From the NCBI RefSeq assembly GCF_017315755.1, contig NZ_JAFLRJ010000004.1, forward strand, positions 1 through 64,000: DNA of 64,000 nt. The letters are read 5' to 3'. This stretch comes from Streptomyces beijiangensis (GTDB taxonomy: Bacteria > Actinomycetota > Actinomycetes > Streptomycetales > Streptomycetaceae). Both the position numbers and the translations under genes were made by a program. Below the pieces are notes generated by a model that saw only the letters and a list, made by a program, of their open reading frames with translations, was not told where the DNA came from and ran no database searches. Below are positions 26,484-34,589 of this stretch, piece by piece (the stretch's first letter is position 1; every line of letters begins with the position of its first letter).

Positions 26484-27221
26484 ATGCCATCCGAAATCGC
26501 CCTGCTCGAATCGCGTGCGCTGCGCGCGGACCATCTGGGACGCCTTGACGTCCTGGAGAAGGTCAAGGCACTGCAGCTGCTCCCCGATGGGCTGCACGTC
26601 ACCACCGAGGGCGTCGCCCAGTATTTCGGTGTCCACAAGGAGGCTGTGCATAGTCTCGTCAGGCGTCATCGCGACGAACTCACCAGCAGCGGAATGGTCA
26701 CTCTTAGTGGGTCTGACCTGCGCGGACCTGACGTGGTCAAGACGACCACGTCATCTGAGGGTGCGGGTGAAAGTTATCCACAGAGGCGGCGCCATCAGCG
26801 TCTCTTCACCCGTAGGGCGATGCTCAACATCGCCATGCTGCTGCGTGACAGCGATGTCGCTCGTTGCGTCCGCACGTATCTCCTCGACACCGAGGAGCTG
26901 CGCCAGGGCCAGGTGGCCGACCCCCGTTTCGACGGGCTCGACCGGCGGGTGACCAACCTGGAGTCCTCCATGGCCCAGGTCGGCCCGGCGCTGCAGGAGT
27001 TGGGGCCCGTGCTCCAGCGGATGTCCCTGCGGCTGGAGACGATCGACCATCGGCTCGATTCGATGGACCGGAGGTTCGACGGCATCGACCGACGACTGGA
27101 CATCACCCAGCAGGTCATCGGTGCGATGAGCGTCCGGCTCACGGACGTCGTCGAGGACGTCGCCGACATCAAGCGCCAACTGCATCTGAAGGCACCACGA
27201 CAGAGGCGCCGTAAGCGCTGA
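26484..27221 (+). CDS. HTH and coiled-coil protein of unknown function
   Basis: 245 residues, soluble. Residues 38-66 (VTTEGVAQYFGV followed by a KEAVHSLVRRH helix) look like a helix-turn-helix. Residues 106-138 (LFTRRAMLNIAMLLRDSDVARCVRTYLLD) resemble the central part of phage-type antirepressor/ORF6N proteins. From about 145 to 225 there is a coiled coil with repeated D-R-R/R-F-D-G-I-D-R-R-L units. The tail is basic (PRQRRRKR). It could be a DNA-bound regulator that oligomerises through its C-terminus. ATG start with GGAGG about 10 nt upstream. A perfect DnaA-box 9-mer lies inside the gene at 26774-26782. It stands alone between a 260-nt gap and a strong terminator. Confidence 0.6.
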   Translation: MPSEIALLESRALRADHLGRLDVLEKVKALQLLPDGLHVTTEGVAQYFGVHKEAVHSLVRRHRDELTSSGMVTLSGSDLRGPDVVKTTTSSEGAGESYPQRRRHQRLFTRRAMLNIAMLLRDSDVARCVRTYLLDTEELRQGQVADPRFDGLDRRVTNLESSMAQVGPALQELGPVLQRMSLRLETIDHRLDSMDRRFDGIDRRLDITQQVIGAMSVRLTDVVEDVADIKRQLHLKAPRQRRRKR

Positions 27222-27226
27222 CGCAC

Positions 27227-27276
27227 ACACAACTGAGGGGGCAGGGGCCGGTCGGCCCCTGCCCCCTCAGTTGTGT
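27227..27276. terminator. bidirectional hairpin terminator, 23-bp stem
   Basis: A perfect 23-bp inverted repeat (27227-27249 and 27254-27276) around the 4-nt loop GGTC. It lies between the convergent ends of the HTH/coiled-coil gene (+, ends 27221) and the ABC permease gene (-, ends 27282) and is long enough to stop transcription from both sides without a T tract, as is common in Streptomyces. Confidence 0.9.
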
Positions 27277-27281
27277 CGCGG

Positions 27282-28013
27282 CTACTCCTCGCCCGCCAGC
27301 TTCAGCGTCCTCAGCTTCTGGCCCGCGTACCACGTGGCCGCCGCCGTGACGCCCGCCAGCAGCACGATGCCCAGCGGGAGGCCGACGTCCGAGCTGATCG
27401 CACCCGGGGTGGCGATCTTCTCCGCCAGCGAGAGCGACCACTGCTGGACGCTCAGCGTGCGGGCGCCCGCGACGAGGTTGCCGAAGACAGTCTCCCAGAC
27501 CAGCGCGTAGACCAGCCCCACGACCACCGCGTGCCGGGTGATGGTGCCGAGGAGCAGGAAGATCGCGGCGTACGCGATGGAGGCGACCAGCGCCGCGACC
27601 GTGTACGCCACCGCGATCTGCTGGCCGTTGCCATTGAGGATCATGCCGGCGATGAAGGTGGGGACGGCCGAGAAGGCCATCGTCACGCCGACCGCCACGA
27701 AGAGCTTGGTGATGATGATCGTGGGGCGCTTCACCGGCTTGGCGAGGAGATAGACGATCGAGCCGTCGTCGATCTCGGGGCCGATCGCTCCCGTACCGGC
27801 GATGACACCGATCAGCGGGACCATCGTGGCCATGGCGAATCCGCCGAGCACATCGGTGGCGACCTGGTCGTCGGCGCCGCTGAAGGCGCGTACCGCCGCG
27901 GCGATGACGATCAGGAGCGCCGGGAGGATGAAGAGGATCGCGGCGCGGCGCCGGCCGAGCAGGGCCCGGTAGGTGAGGCGGGCGACAGTGGGGTTGTACA
28001 TGAGGGAACTCAC
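27282..28013 (-). CDS. ABC-2 type exporter permease (second pair)
   Basis: 243 residues with six transmembrane helices (the first at about 26-42) and the ABC-2 permease profile: IGPEIDDGSIVYLLAKPVKRPTIIITK in the first cytoplasmic loop is the segment that contacts the ATPase. It ends in TLKLAGEE. The GTG at 28013 is 8 nt after the ATPase stop; an ATG at 28001 is an alternative and has AAAGGAG at a longer spacing. With the ATPase at 28022-28933 it should form a homodimeric or heterodimeric exporter. Substrate unknown. Confidence 0.85.
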   Translation of the reverse strand: MSSLMYNPTVARLTYRALLGRRRAAILFILPALLIVIAAAVRAFSGADDQVATDVLGGFAMATMVPLIGVIAGTGAIGPEIDDGSIVYLLAKPVKRPTIIITKLFVAVGVTMAFSAVPTFIAGMILNGNGQQIAVAYTVAALVASIAYAAIFLLLGTITRHAVVVGLVYALVWETVFGNLVAGARTLSVQQWSLSLAEKIATPGAISSDVGLPLGIVLLAGVTAAATWYAGQKLRTLKLAGEE

Positions 28014-28021
28014 CGCTCCTT

Positions 28022-28933
28022 TCAGGCCGTTACTAGGTAGGAGAAGACCGACTCGAGGGATTCGTCCGAGGGCGAGACCGTGAGGAGGCGGATGTCGTTG
28101 GCGCGGGCAACCTGCGGGAGGAGTGCGGTGAAGCGTCCGAAGTCGACTGCCTGGATACGCAGGGCGCCCTCGGCGAGGTCGACCTCGATACCCGCCGTGG
28201 ACGGGTCCGCGATAAGGGCTGCCGCCAGCGCGCGGTCGTCGCTGGAGCGGACGAGGTAGCGGTGCGGGCGGTCCGTCATCAGCCGGCGGATCTTGCGGAA
28301 GTCGCCCGAGGCCGCGTGCCGTCCGGCCACGATCACCTCGATGTGCGAGGCGAGCTGCTCGACCTCTTCGAGGATGTGCGAGGAGAAGAGGACCGTGCGG
28401 CCCTCGGCGCCCATCCGGCTGAGGAGGTCCATCAACTGCATGCGCTGGCGGGGGTCCATGCCGTTGAAGGGTTCGTCGAGGAGCAGCACGGACGGGTCGT
28501 GGACGAGGGCGGAGGCCATCTTCACGCGCTGGCGCATGCCCTTGGAGTACGTGGCGATCTTGCGGTCCTGCGCGTACTCCATCTCGACCGTGGCCAGGGC
28601 GTGTTGTGCGGCTCGCTCGTCCAGGCCGTGCAACTCGGCGTTCGCGACGACGAATTCGCGGCCCGTGAGGAAGTCGTACATCCCCTCACGCTCGGGGACG
28701 ATGCCGAGCTGGCGGTAGATCGTCTCGTTGCGCCAGATCGTGTCGCCGTCGAGGGTGACCGTGCCGTTCGAGGGGGCGAGGAAGCCCGCCATCATGTTGA
28801 TGAGGGTGGACTTGCCCGCGCCGTTGGGACCGAGGAGCCCGGTGACGCCGGGGCCGACCGTCATGGTGATGTCGTTGACGGCGACCACATTGCCGAACCA
28901 GCGCGAGGTGTGGTCGATGTTGATCGTGGTCAC
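28022..28933 (-). CDS. ABC exporter ATP-binding protein (second pair)
   Basis: 303 residues. Walker A is GPNGAGKST (about 34-42), the signature YSKGMRQR (about 130-137), Walker B VLLLDEPFNGMDP (about 149-161) and the H-loop SSHILEE (about 186-192). The C-terminal 90 residues form a regulatory extension typical of DrrA-like exporters. The GTG start overlaps the stop of the preceding permease by 4 nt (GTGA) with GGAAGG about 9 nt upstream. It is the third gene of a four-gene ABC operon. Confidence 0.92.
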   Translation of the reverse strand: MTTINIDHTSRWFGNVVAVNDITMTVGPGVTGLLGPNGAGKSTLINMMAGFLAPSNGTVTLDGDTIWRNETIYRQLGIVPEREGMYDFLTGREFVVANAELHGLDERAAQHALATVEMEYAQDRKIATYSKGMRQRVKMASALVHDPSVLLLDEPFNGMDPRQRMQLMDLLSRMGAEGRTVLFSSHILEEVEQLASHIEVIVAGRHAASGDFRKIRRLMTDRPHRYLVRSSDDRALAAALIADPSTAGIEVDLAEGALRIQAVDFGRFTALLPQVARANDIRLLTVSPSDESLESVFSYLVTA

Positions 28934-29826
28934 AGCCCGACCTTCCGGTAGCGGCGCATCAGGACGGCGTACGAGCCGTAGATGAGGCCTAGAACGACGA
29001 GGAGGTAGACCACGCCCGGCCCCGCACCGGGGCCGGCCTCGCCCGGGTAGGAGGAGGACGCGCCGAGGAATGCGGTCTGGACGCCGTCGATGAGCGTGAT
29101 CGGGGAGAAGAGGCCGAGCCACTTCACCGCGCCGGGCGAGCCCTGGTTGAAGGCGATGGCCTGGACCGTGGAGACGGCACCGTAGGTGATGGTCATCAGC
29201 GCGATGACGGCGGCGACGCCGAACCCGCGGCGCGGAGTGAGGGCTGCCATCACCAGGCCGAGGCCGGCGAAGAGCAGGGAGAGCAGTGCCACGGAGAGAA
29301 GTCCTTGCGCGAAGCCCTTGGTCTGGTGCGCGAAGTCGAGCTTGGCGAGCAGCGAGCCGATGTAGAGGATCAGCAGCGGCGCGGCGGTGAGGATGAAGAG
29401 GGCCGAGGCCATCGCCGCGTACTTGGCAAGGACGTAGTCGACGCGCTCGATGGGGCGCGAGAAGTAGAGGGGGATGGACTTGAAGCGCAGGTCGCGGGAG
29501 ACCGCCTGGGGGGCCTGGGCCGCGAGATAGAGGCCGATGACGGCCTGGGTGAAGATCGCGTAGCGGGTGTATTCCAGGGGCAGGTCGTTGGCCTTGGTGG
29601 CCACCGCGACGGCCACCATGATCGCCGCGGGCACGCACATCACCGCGAAGAGGATCATCGGCAGGACCTTGGACTTGGCCGAGCGGCCGAGTCCGAAGGA
29701 GCCGCGCAGGGACTGCGAGAAGAGCGACCGGCGGGCGTAGGCGCGGCCCAGGCGTTCACCGTCGTAGTTGCGGTACCCGATGTTGTGGATCTGCGTCTGG
29801 GCGGGCTGGGAGGTGGGGGTGCTCAC
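28930..29826 (-). CDS. ABC-2 type exporter permease (first pair)
   Basis: 298 residues. The hydrophilic N-terminus contains the family mark IHNIGYRNYDGERLGR. Six transmembrane helices follow (first at about 54-74). The loop SRDLRFKSIPLYFSRPIERVDYV is the ATPase-contact region. GTG start overlaps the stop of the upstream ATPase gene by 4 nt, and its own stop overlaps the next ATPase start, so translation is chained through the operon. Substrate unknown; the permease is larger than that of the second pair. Confidence 0.88.
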   Translation of the reverse strand: MSTPTSQPAQTQIHNIGYRNYDGERLGRAYARRSLFSQSLRGSFGLGRSAKSKVLPMILFAVMCVPAAIMVAVAVATKANDLPLEYTRYAIFTQAVIGLYLAAQAPQAVSRDLRFKSIPLYFSRPIERVDYVLAKYAAMASALFILTAAPLLILYIGSLLAKLDFAHQTKGFAQGLLSVALLSLLFAGLGLVMAALTPRRGFGVAAVIALMTITYGAVSTVQAIAFNQGSPGAVKWLGLFSPITLIDGVQTAFLGASSSYPGEAGPGAGPGVVYLLVVLGLIYGSYAVLMRRYRKVGL

Positions 29827-30794
29827 AGTGCGTTCGCCTCCTGCTTCTGGTCCTGCGCCTCGGAGCGGAAGACCTCGGCGATGTGGTGGCGTCGCTGTTC
29901 CATGCGTACGAGACCGAGACCGAGGTCGGCGACGGTGTCGCGCACCAGGTCGTACGTCTCCTCGCCGGTGGCCTCGACGAGCAGGATGTGGCCGGCGCCG
30001 GGGAGGCCGTGCTCCAGGCCCTCGTGGAGCGTCACTCCGGCGGCGGCGAGTTTGTCGCGTACGGCCTGCGCACCATCGGGGTGCGTGTCGGAGTCGGTGA
30101 CCTCGACGGCGAGTGTCGCCGTGGTCTGGGTGAAGTCGCTGGTGGAGCTGGAGCGCAGGAGCTTGCCGCCGTCGATGACGACGACGTGGTCGCAGGTGCG
30201 TTCCAGCTCGCCCAGGAGATGGGAGGTGACCAGGACCGAGATGCCGAAGTCCGTGTGGATACGGCGGATCAGGCCGAGCATCTCGTCGCGGCCGACCGGG
30301 TCGAGGCCGTTGGTCGGCTCGTCGAGGAGGACCAGCTGGGGGTCGTGGACGAGGGCCTGGGCCAGCTTCACACGCTGCTTCATGCCCGTGGAGTAGCCCC
30401 CGATGGGGCGGTACCTCTCCTCGTACAGGCCGACGTGGCGCAGCGTGTCCGCGGTGCGTTCACGTGCGGCGGTCGGCGGGAGTCCGGACATGCGCGCCAT
30501 GTGGACGACGAACTCGGTGGCCGAGACGTCGGGCGGCAGGCAGTCGTGCTCGGGCATGTATCCGACGCGTTCACGGATCGCGGCGCCGCTGGTGGCGACG
30601 TCCATGCCGAGCACTTCGGCCCGGCCCTCCGTTGCGGGGGACAGTCCGAGCAGGATCTTGATCATGGTGGACTTGCCGGCTCCGTTGGCGCCCACCAGGC
30701 CGGTAACGCCGGGCCCGATGTCCAGGGAGAGCCGGTCAAGCGCGGTTACCCTCGGGAACCGCTTGCTGAGGCTTTCGGTCACGATCACAGTCAC
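29823..30794 (-). CDS. ABC exporter ATP-binding protein (first pair)
   Basis: 323 residues from the GTG at 30794. Walker A is GANGAGKST (about 36-44), the signature YSTGMKQR (about 132-139), Walker B VLLDEPTNGLDP (about 152-163) and H-loop TSHLLGELE (about 189-197). A C-terminal extension of about 100 residues follows. An in-frame upstream extension to 30932 exists but crosses probable promoter DNA, including a DnaA-box 9-mer, and has no family similarity; the ribosome site for 30794 is weak, and GTG 30788 is possible. First gene of the ABC operon, divergent from the M24 peptidase gene. Confidence 0.88.
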   Translation of the reverse strand: MTVIVTESLSKRFPRVTALDRLSLDIGPGVTGLVGANGAGKSTMIKILLGLSPATEGRAEVLGMDVATSGAAIRERVGYMPEHDCLPPDVSATEFVVHMARMSGLPPTAARERTADTLRHVGLYEERYRPIGGYSTGMKQRVKLAQALVHDPQLVLLDEPTNGLDPVGRDEMLGLIRRIHTDFGISVLVTSHLLGELERTCDHVVVIDGGKLLRSSSTSDFTQTTATLAVEVTDSDTHPDGAQAVRDKLAAAGVTLHEGLEHGLPGAGHILLVEATGEETYDLVRDTVADLGLGLVRMEQRRHHIAEVFRSEAQDQKQEANAL

Positions 30795-30912
30795 GTTTTC
30801 GAAGGTAGTGGCGCGGGCCACATCGGGCGTCAGCCCTGGCGGCTGGATACGTGTCCGCCTCCAGATGTACGGACCCGTAGGGGGCACTCGACCCGAGACG
30901 TACGCCGACGAG

Positions 30913-30921
30913 TTATCCACA
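30913..30921 (+). promoter_or_regulatory. isolated DnaA-box-like 9-mer
   Basis: A perfect TTATCCACA in the 219-nt divergent region between the ABC operon (-) and the M24 peptidase gene (+). It is single, unlike the clusters at 19561-19872 and 35511-35575, so its significance is uncertain. Confidence 0.4.
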
Positions 30922-31013
30922 GGCTGGTGCACACCCCTTGACGCAGCCGCCGGGCATTGTCACATTCATCAGTGTCAAGTTACGAGCACGTACCGCGACA
31001 CAGGGCGGATGGC

Positions 31014-31880
31014 ATGGCCTCAGCAGTTTCACCAGTGAAGAACGGACTGGACGGACTCCCGGCGGAACTGCGGGGGTTCAGAACGGTGCAGACCCTCGCG
31101 TACGAATGCGCCGAGGCGGTCGCCGCCCAGCTCAAGCCGGGCGTGACCGAGCGCGAGGCGGCGCGGATGCAGCGCGAGTGGCTGCGGGAGCGGGGCGTGC
31201 GGGACTGGTTCCATCTGCCCTTCGCCTGGTTCGGTGACCGGACGGCCTTCGTCGGCTTCCGGGTACCGCTGCAGTTCTTCCCGACGAACCGGAGGCTGGA
31301 GGCGGGCATGCCGTTCATCCTCGACATGGCGCCCGTCTACAAGGGATACACGGCGGACATCGGCTACTCGGGCTGCCTGGGCCTCAACCCCGTGCACAAC
31401 AAGCTCCTCGCCGACCTGGAGGTGCACCGCGAGCTGATCCTGCGCGAGGTGCGCGAGCGCCGGCCGCTGCGGGAGATCTACGAGGACGTCGAGCGGCTGA
31501 TGATCCGGCAGGGGTACGCGAACCGGCACCGGGCCTATCCCTTCGGTGTCATCGCGCACAAGATCGACCGGGTCAAGGAGCGCCGCTGGTCCCCGCATGT
31601 CTTCGGGTTCGGGACACAGTCGCTCAAGGGTCTGGCGAGCGACGCGCTGCACGGCCACCGGGACGGCTGGTCGCCGCTGTGGAGCCCCTACACATTCTCC
31701 GACCACCCGCCCCAGCCGGGGCTGTGGGCGGTCGAGCCGCACCTCGGATTCCGGGGTACGGGCGCGAAGTTCGAGGAGATCCTGGTCGTCACCGACTCCA
31801 AGGACCCCGAGCAGAGCGCGTTCTGGCTGGACGACGATCTGCCGCATGTGCGGCGCTGGGCAGAGGAGAAGTCGGCGTGA
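31014..31880 (+). CDS. M24-family metallopeptidase-like protein
   Basis: 288 residues, soluble. The pita-bread fold metal ligands can be followed: Asp in FILDMAPVY, Asp in YTADIGYSG, His in RAYPFGVIAHKI, Glu in WAVEPHLGF and Glu in AKFEEILVV. The family includes methionine aminopeptidase, aminopeptidase P and creatinase; this protein lacks the N-terminal creatinase domain and is not a standard MetAP. ATG 31014 was chosen because GGGCGGA precedes it and homology begins there. Its stop overlaps the next start (GTGA), tying it to the EphD-like fusion. An amidohydrolase or peptidase acting in the same pathway is an inference. Confidence 0.78.
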   Translation: MASAVSPVKNGLDGLPAELRGFRTVQTLAYECAEAVAAQLKPGVTEREAARMQREWLRERGVRDWFHLPFAWFGDRTAFVGFRVPLQFFPTNRRLEAGMPFILDMAPVYKGYTADIGYSGCLGLNPVHNKLLADLEVHRELILREVRERRPLREIYEDVERLMIRQGYANRHRAYPFGVIAHKIDRVKERRWSPHVFGFGTQSLKGLASDALHGHRDGWSPLWSPYTFSDHPPQPGLWAVEPHLGFRGTGAKFEEILVVTDSKDPEQSAFWLDDDLPHVRRWAEEKSA

Positions 31881-33643
31881 GTCTCACGGGTGCGCGCGAG
31901 CGCTGGGTGCGTACGGGCGGAATCGAGCTGTGTGTCGCGGAGTTGGGCGATGCGTCGCAGCCGACCGTGCTGCTGGTGCACGGCTATCCGGACTCCAAGG
32001 AGGTGTGGAGCGAGGTCGCATCGCGCCTCGCGGACCGCTGCGGGTTGCATGTAGTGCTCTACGACGTCCGGGGCCATGGCCGCTCGACGGCTCCCGCGCC
32101 GCTGCGCGGCGGCTTCACGCTGGAGAAGCTGACCGACGACTTCCTGGCGGTCGCGGACGCGGTGAGCCCGGACAAGCCGGTCCACCTGGTCGGGCACGAC
32201 TGGGGATCGGTGCAGTCGTGGGAATTCGTGACGGTCAAGCGCACCGAGGGGCGGATCGCCTCGTTCACCTCGATGTCCGGGCCCTCCCTGGACCACTTCG
32301 GGCACTGGATCAAGAAGCGGATGGCACGGCCGACCCCGCGCAGGGTCGGGCAACTCCTCGGCCAGGGCGCCAAGTCCTGGTACGTGTACATGCTGCACAC
32401 CCCGGTCCTGCCCGAGCTCGCCTGGCGCGGGCCGCTCGGCAAGCAGTGGCCGAAGATCCTCCAGCGGGTCGAGAAGGTGCCGGCGGGCGACTATCCGACG
32501 CCGTCGCTGCCTTCGGACGCGGCGCACGGGGCGTGGCTGTACCGCGACAACGTACGGGCGCGGCTGCGCAGGCCGCGCGCGGACGCGTACGCCCATGCGC
32601 CGGTGCAGCTGATCACGCCGACCGGGGACATCTTCCTCTCGGAGCGGCTGTACGACGAACTGGAGCAGTGGACACCCCAGTTGGTGCGCAGGTCGCTGCC
32701 CGGCAAGCACTGGGTACCGCGCACCCGGCCGGACCAGCTGGCTGCGTGGATCGGAGATTTCGTGACCGCTCATGAGGACGGGGTACCGGCGAGGGACTCC
32801 GTCGCGAAGGGACCGTACGCGGAACGCTTCGGCGGGCAGCTGGTCCTGGTGACGGGTGCGGCGAGCGGCATCGGGCGGGCCACCGCCTTCGCCTTCGCCG
32901 AGGCCGGGGCCAGGATCGTGGCCGTCGACCGGGATGCGGAGGGGGCTTCCCGTACGGCGGAGATGGCACGGCTCATCGGCTCGCCCGAGGCCTGGGGCGA
33001 GACGGTGGACGTCAGCGACGAGACGGCGATGGAGAAGCTCGCCGAGAAGGTCGCCCGGGAGTACGGCATCGTCGACGTCCTGGTGAACAACGCCGGGATA
33101 GGGCTCTCCGGGTCCTTCTTCGAGACGACGAGCGAGGACTGGAAGAAGGTCCTCGACGTCAATCTGTGGGGCGTCATCCACGGCTGCCGGATCTTCGGCA
33201 AGCAGATGTCCGAGCGCGGCCAGGGCGGTCACATCGTCAACACCGCATCGGCCGCCGCCTACCAGCCCTCCAAGGCGCTGCCCGCCTACTCCACCTCCAA
33301 GGCCGCGGTGCTGATGCTCAGCGAGTGCCTGCGCGCGGAGCTCGCCGGGAAGGGCATCGGGGTCAGCGCGATCTGCCCCGGCTTCGTGAACACCAACATC
33401 ACCTCCACGGCGCGCTTCGCCGGAGTCTCGGCGGACGAGGAGAAGCGCCGGCAGAAGAAGTCGTCGCGGCTGTACGGACTGCGCAACTACCCGCCGGAGA
33501 AGGTCGCTTCGGCCATCCTCCGGGCCGTGGTGCGCAATCAGGCCGTGGTGCCGGTGACACCCGAGGCGCGCGGCGCCCACTTCATGTCCCGCTTCACTCC
33601 CAGGACCCTGCGCGCGATAGCCCGATTGGAGCCGCCGCTGTGA
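31877..33643 (+). CDS. EphD-like alpha/beta-hydrolase fused to short-chain dehydrogenase
   Basis: 588 residues in two domains. Residues 1-285: epoxide hydrolase-type alpha/beta hydrolase with oxyanion motif VHGYPDS and nucleophile Asp in GHDWGS (about 109). Residues 310-570: classical SDR with NAD(P)-binding TGAASGIG (about 325-332), NNAG (about 405-408) and the catalytic Tyr/Lys in YSTSKAA (about 470-476). The arrangement is that of mycobacterial EphD, where it acts on mycolic acids. Streptomycetes have no mycolates, so another lipid or polyketide-like substrate must be used. It is coupled by 4-nt overlaps to the genes on both sides. Confidence 0.88.
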   Translation: MSLTGARERWVRTGGIELCVAELGDASQPTVLLVHGYPDSKEVWSEVASRLADRCGLHVVLYDVRGHGRSTAPAPLRGGFTLEKLTDDFLAVADAVSPDKPVHLVGHDWGSVQSWEFVTVKRTEGRIASFTSMSGPSLDHFGHWIKKRMARPTPRRVGQLLGQGAKSWYVYMLHTPVLPELAWRGPLGKQWPKILQRVEKVPAGDYPTPSLPSDAAHGAWLYRDNVRARLRRPRADAYAHAPVQLITPTGDIFLSERLYDELEQWTPQLVRRSLPGKHWVPRTRPDQLAAWIGDFVTAHEDGVPARDSVAKGPYAERFGGQLVLVTGAASGIGRATAFAFAEAGARIVAVDRDAEGASRTAEMARLIGSPEAWGETVDVSDETAMEKLAEKVAREYGIVDVLVNNAGIGLSGSFFETTSEDWKKVLDVNLWGVIHGCRIFGKQMSERGQGGHIVNTASAAAYQPSKALPAYSTSKAAVLMLSECLRAELAGKGIGVSAICPGFVNTNITSTARFAGVSADEEKRRQKKSSRLYGLRNYPPEKVASAILRAVVRNQAVVPVTPEARGAHFMSRFTPRTLRAIARLEPPL

Positions 33644-34554
33644 GCACCGAAGAGGAACACCACCACGCCATCACCCCGCGCCGGGTCTCCTTCGCCTGGG
33701 AGCGGACCCCGCTGCACTGGATCCCGGACGAGCCCACCGCGACCCATGTCATCAATGTGCTGCATCTGCTGCTGCCTGCCGGCGAGCGGTGGTTCGTCAA
33801 GGTCTTCAAGGAAGCGCTGCCCCTGGTCGGCGATCCTCGACTGCTCAAGGACGTCAAGGGGTTCATGGGCCAGGAGGCCACGCACAGCGTGCAGCACTCG
33901 TACGTCCTGGACCACCTGGCCGAGCAGCGGCTCGACACGGAGGCGTACACCCGGCACGTCGACTTCCTCTTCGAGAAGCTGCTGGGCGAGCAGCCGCCGT
34001 TCGGCGCCCCGATCCCCACCCAGGAATGGCTGCGCTTCCGGCTCTCGCTGGTCGCCGCGATCGAGCAGTTCACGGCCGTCCTGGGGAACTGGGTGCTGCA
34101 CGCCGAGGCCCTCGACCACGCGGACTCCGACGAGGTCATGCTGGATCTGCTGCGCTGGCACGGTGCGGAGGAGGTCGAACACCGGTCGGTGGCCTTCGAC
34201 ATGTACCAGCACTGCGGGGGCGAGGGGCTGCCGCGGTACGCCCGGCGGATCGAGGGCATGGTCGTGGTCGCCCCGGTACTGCTCTGGCTCTGGGTGTGGG
34301 GGACCTCGTATCTGATCCGCCACGACCCGGAACTCGCGGGGACACAGCGCTACTCGCTGCGCGAGCACAACAAGGCGGTCGCCAAGGGGCTGCTGCCCAG
34401 CTGGCGTGAGCTGGGTGCGGCGATTCCGCGTTACTTCCGGCGGTCGTACCATCCCTCGCAGGAGGGTTCGCTGCGCAAGGCGGTCGAATATCTGGCGGCT
34501 TCGCCTGCGGCCCGTTCGGCGGCAGGCGCGATCGGGCGCGCGGCCCTTTCGTAG
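33640..34554 (+). CDS. metal-dependent hydrolase (PF10118-type) with ferritin-like helical fold
   Basis: 304 residues. Conserved carboxylate and His residues in GQEATHSVQH (about 80-89), AAIEQFTA (about 143-150) and WHGAEEVEHRSVAFD (about 174-188) form an E-x2-H type di-iron/di-metal site. One amphipathic or transmembrane segment lies at about 206-226. The family is annotated metal-dependent hydrolase, but the motifs could equally serve a di-iron oxygenase or desaturase. GTG start overlaps the EphD-like stop by 4 nt. Together with that enzyme it suggests oxidative or epoxide chemistry on a lipid. Confidence 0.78.
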   Translation: MSTEEEHHHAITPRRVSFAWERTPLHWIPDEPTATHVINVLHLLLPAGERWFVKVFKEALPLVGDPRLLKDVKGFMGQEATHSVQHSYVLDHLAEQRLDTEAYTRHVDFLFEKLLGEQPPFGAPIPTQEWLRFRLSLVAAIEQFTAVLGNWVLHAEALDHADSDEVMLDLLRWHGAEEVEHRSVAFDMYQHCGGEGLPRYARRIEGMVVVAPVLLWLWVWGTSYLIRHDPELAGTQRYSLREHNKAVAKGLLPSWRELGAAIPRYFRRSYHPSQEGSLRKAVEYLAASPAARSAAGAIGRAALS

Positions 34555-34589
34555 AGCAGGGAACCCTGCGGGGATCTGAGGGGGAGAGC

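Noticed and set aside
30458..30475. Second parS-like TTCACGTG sequence inside the first ABC ATPase gene
   Set aside because: Only the central TTCACGTG matches; the outer bases do not fit GTTTCACGTGAAAC.
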